DNA of 64,000 nt from Actomonas aquatica (GTDB taxonomy: Bacteria; Verrucomicrobiota; Verrucomicrobiia; Opitutales; Opitutaceae). Below are positions 16,266 through 25,500 of the stretch, piece by piece (positions within the stretch are counted from its first letter, which is position 1; every line of letters begins with the position of its first letter). The stretch covers positions 5,514,001 through 5,578,000 of the forward strand of contig NZ_CP139781.1 of the NCBI RefSeq assembly GCF_019679435.2. The letters run 5' to 3'. The notes under the pieces were generated by a model. The model had not been told where the DNA came from. It worked only from the letters and a program-made list of their open reading frames with translations, and did not search any database. A program made the translations under genes and the position numbers.

Positions 16266-17562
16266 GGAGCGGGGGGGAGTTGGGCGATAGGCTGAAGACG
16301 ACGGGGACCTGCAGGCGGCTGTTGACGGGAGCACCGGCGACGCGACCGGGCTCGAATTGCCACTGGGACACCGCGGCGAGCGCGGCCTCGGCAAAGGGCT
16401 CGGCGGTGGTGCTGACGGTTTCCAGGTCGCGCACCGCGCCGTGGGCGTCGATCACCATGGAGATGACGGCACGGCCTTCGGTGCCCTGCTTGCGGAGCGC
16501 CGCGGGGTAATCGGGTGTCGCTTGGCGGGTGGGTCGGGGCGTGATGTCCAACTCGTCCACGTTGAAGATTTTTCCGGTCAGCGGGGGCTGTTGGAGGCGT
16601 GTAACGGCCGCGCGATCGAGCGTGGCGAGGCGGGCTTGCAGCGAGGTGACCTCTTCTTCCAAGGCGGCATAATCGGCGTCGGTCGGCTGGGGAGAGGGGG
16701 CCGCGTGGCGGGGCGATGGGGTGGAGGCTGACGGCTCGGAAGAGCGGGTGGGGGGGCGGTCAGTCCCGGTTGGTGCGGGCGTGGTAACGGAGCGTGGTTG
16801 ATGCTGGTGGACGACCAACAGCGAACCGGTAGCGGCGACGATGGCCGTGGCGATGAGTGGGGCTTTGAGCATGGCGAAAAGGGAAGCCGAAGTGAGGGCG
16901 GAGGAGGCGGCGGTGGTGGCCACGGTGACGAGCGCGGCGGCGGAGGCGGTGGTGGCCAGGCCGGCCGGGGCGGCGCTGACGGCGTGGGCGCCGAGGAGGG
17001 TGCCGAGGGCCGCGGCGGTGGACGAGATGCCGCGCTGGGTGAGCAGGGTGTTGAGTTTGGTGAGCGCGCGGTCGACGCGCATGCGGGCGGCGTTGGCGCT
17101 GAGTTTGAGTTGAGCGCCGATGGTGGCGTAGTCGGCCTGTTCGAAGTAGCGCAGGATGATGGCGTCGCGCTCGGTGCGGGGCAGGGCGGCGAGGGCGTCG
17201 TCGATTTCAGGGCGGAGTTGGGACCAGTCCGGGCCCGGGGTAGGATTGAGGGTCGGATCCATGACGGCGGTCGTTTCGCGGCGGCGCCGGCGTTGTTCGG
17301 CCCGCACGTGTTTGGCGGCGGTATAGCGGGTGTGGGTGAAGAGCCAGCCGGCGACGGACGGATGGCGGGCCAGTTGAGCGGCGCGGGTGGCCGCGGTGGT
17401 GAATACGCGTTGAGCGACCTCCTCGGCCGGATGCCGGTCGCCATTCAGGCAGCGCAGGGCGACGGAGTAGACCAGGTCGACATGGAGTGCCACCCATTGA
17501 CGAAAGGCGTCGGCATCGCCGTTTTCTGCGAAACGGGTGAGGAGTCCGGTTTCGGGTGTCAT
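16252..17562 (-). CDS. ECF sigma factor fused to a TonB C-terminal domain
   Basis: A 436-residue chimeric protein. Residues about 8-85 form sigma region 2 (ADAFRQWVALHVDLVYSVALR, then AEEVAQRVFTTAAT and VAGWLFTHTRYTAAKHVR). Residues about 115-165 form region 4 (ALAALPRTERDAIILRYFE, YATIGAQLKLSANAARMRVD). A hydrophobic Ala/Thr-rich extension (170-250) includes a probable transmembrane helix (APLIATAIVAATGSLLVV). A Pro/Thr linker and coiled coil follow, and residues about 335-425 are a TonB_C domain (TPDYPAALRKQGTEGRAVI, WQFEPGRVAGAPVNSRLQVP). The ATG at 17562 is preferred over the TTG just before it. Predicted layout is a cytoplasmic sigma part, one membrane crossing and a periplasmic TonB part. 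The divergent neighbour encodes an STN-type TonB receptor. No frameshift joins the two halves. Confidence 0.88.
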   Translation of the reverse strand: MTPETGLLTRFAENGDADAFRQWVALHVDLVYSVALRCLNGDRHPAEEVAQRVFTTAATRAAQLARHPSVAGWLFTHTRYTAAKHVRAEQRRRRRETTAVMDPTLNPTPGPDWSQLRPEIDDALAALPRTERDAIILRYFEQADYATIGAQLKLSANAARMRVDRALTKLNTLLTQRGISSTAAALGTLLGAHAVSAAPAGLATTASAAALVTVATTAASSALTSASLFAMLKAPLIATAIVAATGSLLVVHQHQPRSVTTPAPTGTDRPPTRSSEPSASTPSPRHAAPSPQPTDADYAALEEEVTSLQARLATLDRAAVTRLQQPPLTGKIFNVDELDITPRPTRQATPDYPAALRKQGTEGRAVISMVIDAHGAVRDLETVSTTAEPFAEAALAAVSQWQFEPGRVAGAPVNSRLQVPVVFSLSPNSPPLHDWF

Positions 17563-17748
17563 CAATTATTGGAGTCCCCGCGGAGCGTTGAAACCGCACA
17601 AAGGGGTGGGATTTAGGGTGAGGTGGTTTCTCCAGTTTGCGGATGGATTGAGACGTTTCGCAACATATGCGGCGGGGGCTGCATCTGCGATTTGACGGGG
17701 TTGTTTTCCCGCGCAGAAGATAGAGCCCTGTTCACGCAGCCCACCCCG

Positions 17749-20355
17749 ATGCTTTTTCACCTATTTCAACCCCTCTGCCGGGGCTTCTGCCGGCCCGGTT
17801 TACGATGCCTGTTGTCGGCGCGTGGGTGGGTGGCCGCGGGCGCGTTGATGTGGCTCGGCGCAATCGGACTGCGGGCGCAGCCGCAGCCACAGCCGGAGCT
17901 GGCCGTGCCGGCGGGGCCGGTGGAGACGGCGTTGCGGGAGCTGACCGAGGCCACGGGGGTGCAGTTGATTTATCAGGTGGAGGATTTGCAGGCCTTGACC
18001 TCGCCGGGGGTGCGGGGCGCATTGACGACGGCGGATGCGCTGGCGGTGTTGCTGCAGGGAACCGGCTTGGAGGCGGTCCAAGACAGGCAGAGCGGCGCGT
18101 TTGTGATCCGGCGGCGGGTCGCCCGGGAAAGAGACGTTGCGCGATCGAAGCAAGCGCGGCGGGCGGCGGTGGACCGGGAGGCGGCGGGGGCGCGGACGGC
18201 GGGGCTGGAGGTCTTTGAACTGTCGCCGTTTGAGGTGCGCGATCGCAGCGATGTGGGTTACCGGGTGTCCAATACCATCTCGGCCACGCGCATGGCGGTG
18301 GCAGGCGAGGCGCTGCCGATGGCGGTGAACCTCTACAACGAGGAGTTTATCGCCGACCAGCACCCCTACGATTTGTATGACGTGGTGCGGTGGGCACCGG
18401 GGGTGCATCAGGACAACGTCTCGCCGCAGGGCTGGGCGCGTTACAACATGCGCGGTTACACGCGGGCGGCGGTGCAGCGCAATGGCTTCGTGGCCTATCG
18501 ATTTATTGATACCAGCAACGTCGAACGCGTGGAGGTCGTGAAAGGCCCGGCGTCTTTGCTCTACGGGCAGATCAATCCGGGCGGCGTGATCAATTACATC
18601 ACGAAACGGCCGGACGTCGTCGCCGCGGCGAGTCTCGATCTGTCGATCGGCTCCGATCATTTTTCGCGGGCGGTGTTGGATTTAACCCAACCGTTGTCCG
18701 AGGGAATCGGTCCGATGTATGGGCGGGTGGTGTTGATGACGGAGGACGTTCCCCGTTTCCAAGTGCTGTCTAGTGGCCGCAAATACCTCGTCGCACCGTC
18801 ACTGACTTGGCAATGGGGTAATCGCGGGCATCTGACCTTGAGTTATGAGCACTTTGAGCGGGCGGACGACATGCCCACGAGCGGCGTGGTGATGCGTTAT
18901 GAAAACCGCATCCCGACCGTGCCGTATGGGCCGCTGCCGCGGGACTTCAGTTATGCGGGCGAGGGGGACTATCAGGACTTCATTTCAGATGCGCTCATGG
19001 CGGAGCTGGAGTGGCGGCTGACAGATCAGGTGAGTGTGCAGGCAGCGTATTTGGATTCGTCGTGGGACATGGAATGGCGGGCTTCGGGGCAGGGCGGCAC
19101 GGGGTTGTTGTATCAGTCAGTGATCGATGCTTTCTACCCGCCGGAAGTGGGGCTCACAGCGGCCGATGCGATGTATCGTCGCAACCGTTGGGAGCATCAG
19201 TGGGGCGGGGAGCGCTCGGGGCGAATCGATCTGGCGGGTGACTTCACGCTCGGGTCGGTGGATGTGCGGCTCTTGCTTGGCACCAAGCGCACCTTCAGCA
19301 CGCACTACCGCGGGCAACAGGCCAACAATCCGACCGATCCGACCAGTCCGCTCTATCTGAAACCTTGGGACTTGAGGGATCCGAGCACCTGGGATCGCGA
19401 GGTGCCGTTCGGCGTCGAGGCGCTCAACCTGGTGGCCGATACCCGCAATGGCGGCAGCGGGGCGTCGTGGCACATGATGGGACTGGCGACCTTTAATCAG
19501 GACCGCACCCGCGTGCTGGGGGGCCTCTCGCGGCATGAACTGGAAAATAACCCGTCCTACAATCTGATCAACGGCTCGGTCTCGGCGGGATCCGTGCGGG
19601 CGGCCAATGTGCCGCAGATCGGGGTGACGCACGAACTGACCGAAGGCATCACGGCCTTTGCCTCCGCCAGCAAGTCCTTCCTGGCAAATGGCAGCTTGTT
19701 GCTGGTCGAAAACGTGCCCTCGATTCCGGCGCGAGCGTCGGTCGGGCGGGGCAGCGAAGCCGGCGTGAAGCTCGACCTGTGGGGCGGGCGCCTGAGTGGA
19801 ACCGTATCGGTTTACCGGATACGAGCCAATCCCACCGATGTGGTGCGGGTGAACACTGGCACGGCGGAAGACGGCACGACTTTGTTTTCCGATCTGCAGG
19901 GAGGCTCGCAACGCAGCCAGGGAGCGGAGATCGACTTGCTGTATTCCCCGGTGGAAGGCTGGCAGCTGATGTTTTCGGCCAGCTGGTGTGATGCGATTTA
20001 TGAGGAGCATCCGCGGAACCCGGCGTTTAACGGAGCGACCTTGGTGGCGACGCCGGATCAGACCCTAAGTCTGTGGACCAAATACGAACCGCGGCAAGGC
20101 CCGCTGCGCAACTGGCTGCTGGCCGGCGGCGTGAATCACGTGGGCAGCTACTCGCACGTGGCGCTGAATCCCTTTGAGCGCATGCCGGCGTATACGACGG
20201 CGGATCTAACGGTCGGGCGAAAGCTGAAGGTGTGGGGTCGCCCGATCGCCGCGTCGCTGGCGGTGAAAAATGTGACCAACGAGCGTTATTACGCGTCGGC
20301 TTCGAGTTGGGGCTTCCCAAGGCAATGGATATTTTCCCTGCGGACGGAGTTTTGA
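17749..20355 (+). CDS. TonB-dependent outer membrane receptor with N-terminal STN domain
   Basis: An 868-residue receptor for active uptake across the outer membrane. After the signal peptide (cut near LRAQ) comes an STN signalling domain (about residues 48-105, LAVPAGPVETALRELTEATG), then the SPFEVRD plug start, plug-domain motifs NVERVEVVKGPASLLYGQ and GGVINYITKRP, and a 22-strand barrel ending in the outer-membrane signature QWIFSLRTEF. It most resembles ferric siderophore receptors (FoxA/FhuA-like YGQINPGGVINYITKRP), so iron-chelate uptake is likely. The STN domain normally signals to a FecR/sigma pair; here the adjacent divergent gene encodes a sigma factor already fused to TonB. ATG at 17749 fits the signal peptide; the frame is open upstream. 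Confidence 0.93.
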   Translation: MLFHLFQPLCRGFCRPGLRCLLSARGWVAAGALMWLGAIGLRAQPQPQPELAVPAGPVETALRELTEATGVQLIYQVEDLQALTSPGVRGALTTADALAVLLQGTGLEAVQDRQSGAFVIRRRVARERDVARSKQARRAAVDREAAGARTAGLEVFELSPFEVRDRSDVGYRVSNTISATRMAVAGEALPMAVNLYNEEFIADQHPYDLYDVVRWAPGVHQDNVSPQGWARYNMRGYTRAAVQRNGFVAYRFIDTSNVERVEVVKGPASLLYGQINPGGVINYITKRPDVVAAASLDLSIGSDHFSRAVLDLTQPLSEGIGPMYGRVVLMTEDVPRFQVLSSGRKYLVAPSLTWQWGNRGHLTLSYEHFERADDMPTSGVVMRYENRIPTVPYGPLPRDFSYAGEGDYQDFISDALMAELEWRLTDQVSVQAAYLDSSWDMEWRASGQGGTGLLYQSVIDAFYPPEVGLTAADAMYRRNRWEHQWGGERSGRIDLAGDFTLGSVDVRLLLGTKRTFSTHYRGQQANNPTDPTSPLYLKPWDLRDPSTWDREVPFGVEALNLVADTRNGGSGASWHMMGLATFNQDRTRVLGGLSRHELENNPSYNLINGSVSAGSVRAANVPQIGVTHELTEGITAFASASKSFLANGSLLLVENVPSIPARASVGRGSEAGVKLDLWGGRLSGTVSVYRIRANPTDVVRVNTGTAEDGTTLFSDLQGGSQRSQGAEIDLLYSPVEGWQLMFSASWCDAIYEEHPRNPAFNGATLVATPDQTLSLWTKYEPRQGPLRNWLLAGGVNHVGSYSHVALNPFERMPAYTTADLTVGRKLKVWGRPIAASLAVKNVTNERYYASASSWGFPRQWIFSLRTEF

Positions 20356-20454
20356 GGCGAAGGGGAGAGTGTGCCGACGGGGAGGGGGTGTAGGTAGGGC
20401 CGGACCGCCGGGCCGGCCGTTCGTGGAGCGAGGAGGAGGCGGAGAGGCAGGCGA

Positions 20455-20600
20455 TGACGCCGCCCGGAGGTCGGCGTCCACCTTGGCGTGGATGCGGACT
20501 GTTGGGGAGGCCGTGAGGCAGGGTTAGCGCGAGCGAGCTCGAGGCCTACGGAGGGGAGGCGGGCGTCTTAGTGTAGGCTGCGAGTTTACTCGCGCTGCGG
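20455..20600. repeat. GGTCGGCGTCCACCTTGG repeat followed by BIME-like pair
   Basis: A CCGCCCGGAGGTCGGCGTCC unit (near 20459, continuing ACCTTGG) is followed by GTTAGCGCGAGCGAGCTCGA (20523, forward) and TAGGCTGCGAGTTTACTCGC (20574, inverted). It sits between the convergent receptor and esterase genes; no terminator with a T-run is seen in the 258-bp gap. Confidence 0.75.
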
Positions 20601-20613
20601 TGGATTGGGTCGA

Positions 20614-22572
20614 TCACTCCCGGTCGGTGCGGAAGGGGGCGGCGGGGAGGTCGGCGGAGTTGCCGAGGTTGGCGAAATCGGGGTTGTCGGCCCAGGCGTA
20701 GCGCACGTAACGCGGCTCGGGGACTTCCTCGCTCGAGACCGTTACGGTATCCGGATCGGTGATACGCGCGTCGGCCCAGACCCACTGCTTGTCCTCTCCG
20801 GCGATGGCGAAGTGGGCGAGGGGTTCACCGTTGGTGATCTTGAGGCCGTCGCCCACGTGGTCGAAGTGCAGTTCGATCGCGCCGTCGGCGATCGTTTGCT
20901 CGCGGAAGATGGGGCCGGAGGAGATTTCGTCGGTCACGCCGTAGGCGAGCGGCAGGGCCTGGAGGGCGAGGCGTTCGCCGACGGTCTTTTTGCCGCCGGG
21001 GTGGATGTCGTTCCACTCGCCGAGCTCGATGTTGACGCCGATGCCGACGGTGGGATCGGCGAGGGCGGTGTCCATCTGCACCTCACGCATGAGCGCCCAG
21101 TTGCTCTGTTCGACCGGCAGGTAATCGACGTCCATGAAGTTGGGCAGTTGGGCAATGATGAAGGGCAGGTCGCCCATGCCCCAATGAGCGCGCCAATCGG
21201 CGATGAGGTTGGGCTGGAGCTCGCGGTAGGCGGTCGGGTTGCCGGCGTTGCTTTCGCCCTGATACCAGAGCATGCCGCGCACGGCGTAATTCGTGAACGG
21301 GGCGATCATGCCGTTATAGAGCGAGGCGGGCTGGGACTGGGCGTTGATGCCCTGCTTGTAGCTGCGGCTGGGCGGGCGACGGACGTCGCCGACCTTGTAG
21401 TGCCAATAACCGGTGAGGTCGATGGTCTGGCCGCGGGCGGAGAGGTGGTAGGGTTTGTCGGGGATGAAGCCGCCCTTGCCGCCGCCGTTTTCGACGCGCA
21501 CGACGAGCAGGTTCTTGCCGGCGCGGAGCAGGCCGGCGGGCACGGTGTATTCACGCTGGGGATACTCGTAGCCGGTGCGGCCGATTTCCTGGCCGTTGAG
21601 GTAAACGGTGTCGGCGTTGCGGATGCGGCCGAGCTTCAGGTCGGCCTGGGCACCGGCGAGAGCGGCAGGCACGTCGATCTCGCGACGATACCAGACGACG
21701 CCGTCGAGGTTGCGCACGCCTTGGTCCTCCCAGTAGCCGGGGACGGCGATGCGTTTCCAGTTGAGCGGCTTGTAGGCGGGGTCGAACCAGGTGAGCTCGC
21801 CGATGAGGCCGCGGTCGGTTTCGGCACGGGGGCCGTCGGCGGCGCGATCGGCGGCGGCGGCGGCGTTGACCGATTCGACCCAAGCGGTGTCTTGGTTGCG
21901 GGTGATCGTTTCGAGCTGCTCGGGGAAGGTTTTGAAGCCTTCGGCGCTGGTCCAGGCCTCGATGCGGGTGCCGCCCACGGCGCTGAAGAGGATGCCCTGG
22001 GGGACGTCGAAGCGGTCGTGGAGTTGTTTGGCGAAGAAGTAGCCGATGACGGTGAACTCGAGGATGTTTTCCGGCGTGGCGGTCTTCCATTGGAGGCCGG
22101 GGAAGTCGTCCTGCGGTCCCTCGAGCACGGCGCGGGTGGGGACCTTAAACTGGCGGATGGTGGTGAAGTTGGCGGCGGCAATTTCGTCGGCGTAGGCCTC
22201 CTGCCAGCGGCCGAGGAAGTGGGTCATGTTGGACTGGCCGGAAGCGAGCCAGACGTCGCCGACGAGGATGTCGCGCAGGACGATTTCGTTGTCGCCCTTG
22301 ATCTCCATGGTGTCGGGGCCGCCGGGAGTGAGCGGGGCGAGGTGCACGCTCCACTGGCCGTTGGCATCGGCGGTGGTGGCGAGTTGTTGTTTGCGGAAGG
22401 CGACGGAGACGGCTTCGCCGGGATCGGCCCAGCCCCAGACTTTGAGCTCCACGTCGCGCTGCAGGACCATGCCATCACTCACGATGGAGGGCAGGCGCAC
22501 GTCGGCGGAGAGCGAAGCGCAGAGGAGGAGGTAGCCGAGAAGGCTGCGGAGCAAGGGGCGGCGGGGGAGCAT
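20614..22572 (-). CDS. sialate O-acetylesterase-like secreted esterase
   Basis: A 652-residue exported SGNH-type esterase of the sialate O-acetylesterase family. A signal peptide (about residues 1-22) leads to LPSIVSDGMVLQRD, then block I ASGQSNM with the nucleophilic Ser. An inserted galactose-binding/GH2 sugar-binding-like beta domain follows (about 275-390, WYRREIDVPAALAGAQADLK), then GMLWYQGESNA and the catalytic DIHPGGKKTVGERLAL region. Such enzymes in plant-degrading bacteria often deacetylate pectin or xylan rather than sialic acid (family knowledge), so the substrate here is open. The ATG at 22572 is 10 bp after the stop of the FG-GAP gene, so the two probably form one operon. Confidence 0.9.
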   Translation of the reverse strand: MLPRRPLLRSLLGYLLLCASLSADVRLPSIVSDGMVLQRDVELKVWGWADPGEAVSVAFRKQQLATTADANGQWSVHLAPLTPGGPDTMEIKGDNEIVLRDILVGDVWLASGQSNMTHFLGRWQEAYADEIAAANFTTIRQFKVPTRAVLEGPQDDFPGLQWKTATPENILEFTVIGYFFAKQLHDRFDVPQGILFSAVGGTRIEAWTSAEGFKTFPEQLETITRNQDTAWVESVNAAAAADRAADGPRAETDRGLIGELTWFDPAYKPLNWKRIAVPGYWEDQGVRNLDGVVWYRREIDVPAALAGAQADLKLGRIRNADTVYLNGQEIGRTGYEYPQREYTVPAGLLRAGKNLLVVRVENGGGKGGFIPDKPYHLSARGQTIDLTGYWHYKVGDVRRPPSRSYKQGINAQSQPASLYNGMIAPFTNYAVRGMLWYQGESNAGNPTAYRELQPNLIADWRAHWGMGDLPFIIAQLPNFMDVDYLPVEQSNWALMREVQMDTALADPTVGIGVNIELGEWNDIHPGGKKTVGERLALQALPLAYGVTDEISSGPIFREQTIADGAIELHFDHVGDGLKITNGEPLAHFAIAGEDKQWVWADARITDPDTVTVSSEEVPEPRYVRYAWADNPDFANLGNSADLPAAPFRTDRE

Positions 22573-22582
22573 GACGGAGGGG

Positions 22583-25500
22583 TTATTCGTGAAGATCGAG
22601 ATAGGGGCCAGTGGCGGGAAGGGGGACGTTGACCGTGGTGCCGGAAGGCCAGCGGATCTGCAGGTGTGCATCGGCGGGGAGGTCGATGGGCAGCGCAAAA
22701 AACACGGTCGAGGTGGACTGAGAAATCTGGCCGCTGCCCGCGTGAATTTCGAAGCGTTGTTGGGTCTGACCTTTGACCACGAGGGAAACGGCGGCGCCGA
22801 TGGCGTGAGGATTGCCGCCGCGACCGTGCAGGCGGACGGCGAGGGGGCGGGAATTGGCTGGGGAGGTGGCGCGAAAGGCGAGCGTGGTGGCGTCGTTGCG
22901 GGTCACGACGGCATCGGCAAACCCATCGCGGTTGAAGTCGGTGAGCGCGAGGGCGCGGGCGGCGCCGGGGATGCTGATGCCGCTGTCGAAAGATGGCATG
23001 AAGGTGAAGCCGCCTTGGCCGTCGCCGCGCAGCAGGCCGCCGAGGCTGCTGTCGAAACTGCCGACGGCGGGGATGGGGGCGTAGTCGTTGGCGGCGAAGA
23101 GCAGGTCGGTGTGGCCGTCGTGGTCGAAGTCGCCGGTGGCCATACCCTGGAGCGGGGCGAGTTGGGCGAGGGGCGGGAGCGGGGTGAAGGTGTAGCGACC
23201 GTCCGGCTGGCTGAGGAGCACGCCGCTGCGCAGTTCGGTGGCGCGGTAAACGGTGGCGGCGGCGAGGGCGTCGGCGCCGAGGATCTCGGTGAGGGAGGCG
23301 GCGGCGTAACGATCGTTGGAGGGGAAGCGGCGGCGCACCTCGGTGATGGCGCGGGCGAGTTCGTTGCGACTGAGCACGGGGACGAGTCGGTCCTGGTCCC
23401 AGATGGCGAGCACGAGTTGCGGGTCGCCGCGGCGGGCGAAGCGGCCGGAGAAGAGGTGCAGTGGTTGGGCGGGGCTGGCGCGCAGCAGGCTGTTGCGGCC
23501 GTGGTTGCCGAGCACGTAGTCGGGGCGGCCGTCGGCGTTGAAGTCGGCGCTGGCGAGGGAGGACCAGAGGCCGGTGCCGGCGCGGTCGAAACCCAATTCG
23601 CGGGTGGCATCGACAAGGCGTTGACCTTGCTCGTTACGGAAGCAGCGCACCTCGCCCCACTCGAGCGCGACGATGAGGTCGATCCAGCCATCGGCATCGA
23701 TGTCGCTGGCGAGCGCGCTGGTGACGAGGCCGGGGGCGCGGAGGTCGGGCGCGAAGGTATCGGTTACGTCGGCGAGACGGTCATCGCGTTGGAGGAGCAG
23801 GGCGCTGGTGGGGGCTTCGGGGTAGTAACCGGGGAAGAGGCGGGCGCCGAGGAAGAGGTCGAGGCGGCCGTCGCGGTCGAAATCGGCGGCGACGGCGGCA
23901 CCAACGCTCAGCGGCAGCGAAGGCAGGAAGCCGGCGGGGGCGGGATCGAGGCCGCCGTTGCCGCGGTTGAGCCAGAGTTGCGGTTCGTATTCCGGTTCTT
24001 CGGCGGGCAGAGCGGCACCGCCGGCGGTGAGGAGCAGGTCGTCGGCGCCGTCGCCGTTGGCATCGAAGACGAGCACCGGGCCGGCGTTGATGGGCGGGGG
24101 CGTGCCGAGGGGGCCGAGGTCGGGATATTGGTAGCGCTCGCCGGTGAGCCACGCGAGACGGAGGCCACGTTGGGTGGTGGCGCCGAAGAAGAGTTCGTCG
24201 GTGCCGTCGCCGTTGATATCGCCGACTGCGAGGGCGGGGCCGCGGCGGTTGAAGCGGAAGGGCAGCAGGGGTTGGTCGACGGTGCCCTCGCGGGACTCTT
24301 CGGGTTGGGTGATGGCTAGGTTGAGGCGGGCAGACGTCGTGGTGAAAAGAGGCTGGGGAGGGCCGACGGGGACGTCGGCGGTCCCAGGGGTGGTAGTCCC
24401 GGTGACGGTGTAGCGGTGGTTGGCCGAGAGGTCGTGGAACTCGTCCGGAGCGTTGGCTTGCCAGTAGACGCGGAGGGTTTCGATGCGCTCGTCGGCTCCG
24501 AGGCCGAAATGGAGGGCGGGTTCACTGGTGGAGAGGTAACCGCGGGCGGAGGTGAGTTGGCGGACTTGGGTGCCGGAGGCGGTGACGAGTTCGACGCGAA
24601 CACCGAGGCCGTAGCGGTTTTGTCCGCCGCCGCGGAGGTCGATGATGACGGCGTTGCCGGTGGGGGCGTCGTTGCGCAGGACGGTGGGCGGCCCTTGGAA
24701 ATTGACGTAGACGAGGTCGAGGTCGCCGTCGTTGTCGAAGTCGGCGAGGGCGGAGCCGAAGCTGACGCCGAGGTGATCGAGGCCCCACGCGGCGCCGACG
24801 TCTTCGAACTGCAGGTCGCCGTGGTTGGCGTAGACGAGATTGCGTTGGCGGAGGACGGGGCTGGCCTTGGTGAGGCGGATGCGGTCGTAGAGGTTGGCGG
24901 TGGTGAGCTTCCGCTCGATGAGATCGAGGTTGTTCTGCTCGCGGTCCATGCCGTTGGTGATGAACAGGTCGAGGTCACCGTCGTTATCGAGGTCGGCGAA
25001 GCGGGGGGACCAGGTCCAGTCGGTGCCTTCGAGGCCGGCGAGATGGGCGGCTTCCAAGACGCGGCGGCTGCCGGTGCCGAGGTAGAGCACGTTGCTGAGT
25101 TGTTGGGCAGCGGTGCTGCGGTCCTCGTTCTGGGCCGGGTCTTGTTGGGAACGGGTGTCGGCGAGACCGCGTTGGGTGAACTCGTAGGTGGTGCCGGCCA
25201 TGTCGGCGACGAAGAGGTCGATGTGGCCGTCGTTGTTCACGTCACCGAGATCGGAGCCCATGGAGGAAAACGGGGTGTGCGGCACGGACTCGTCGATGAC
25301 GTCGGTGAAGGTGCCGTCACCATTGTTTCGATACAGGTGGTCGGGCGGGGAAAAGTCGTTGGCGACGTAGAGGTCTAGGAAACCGTCCTCGTCGTAGTCC
25401 CACCACGTGGCGGAATGGCCTTGGGAGGGAGCGGTGCTGAGACCGGCGGCGGCAGTGACCTCGGTGAAGGTGCCGTCGCCGCGGTTGCGGAAGAGGCGGT

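Noticed and set aside
22571-25378. Long plus-strand frames (582 and 320 codons) opposite the FG-GAP gene
   Set aside because: Gly/Ala/Val/Glu-rich shadow of repeated Asp-rich codons on the coding strand; no recognisable domain.
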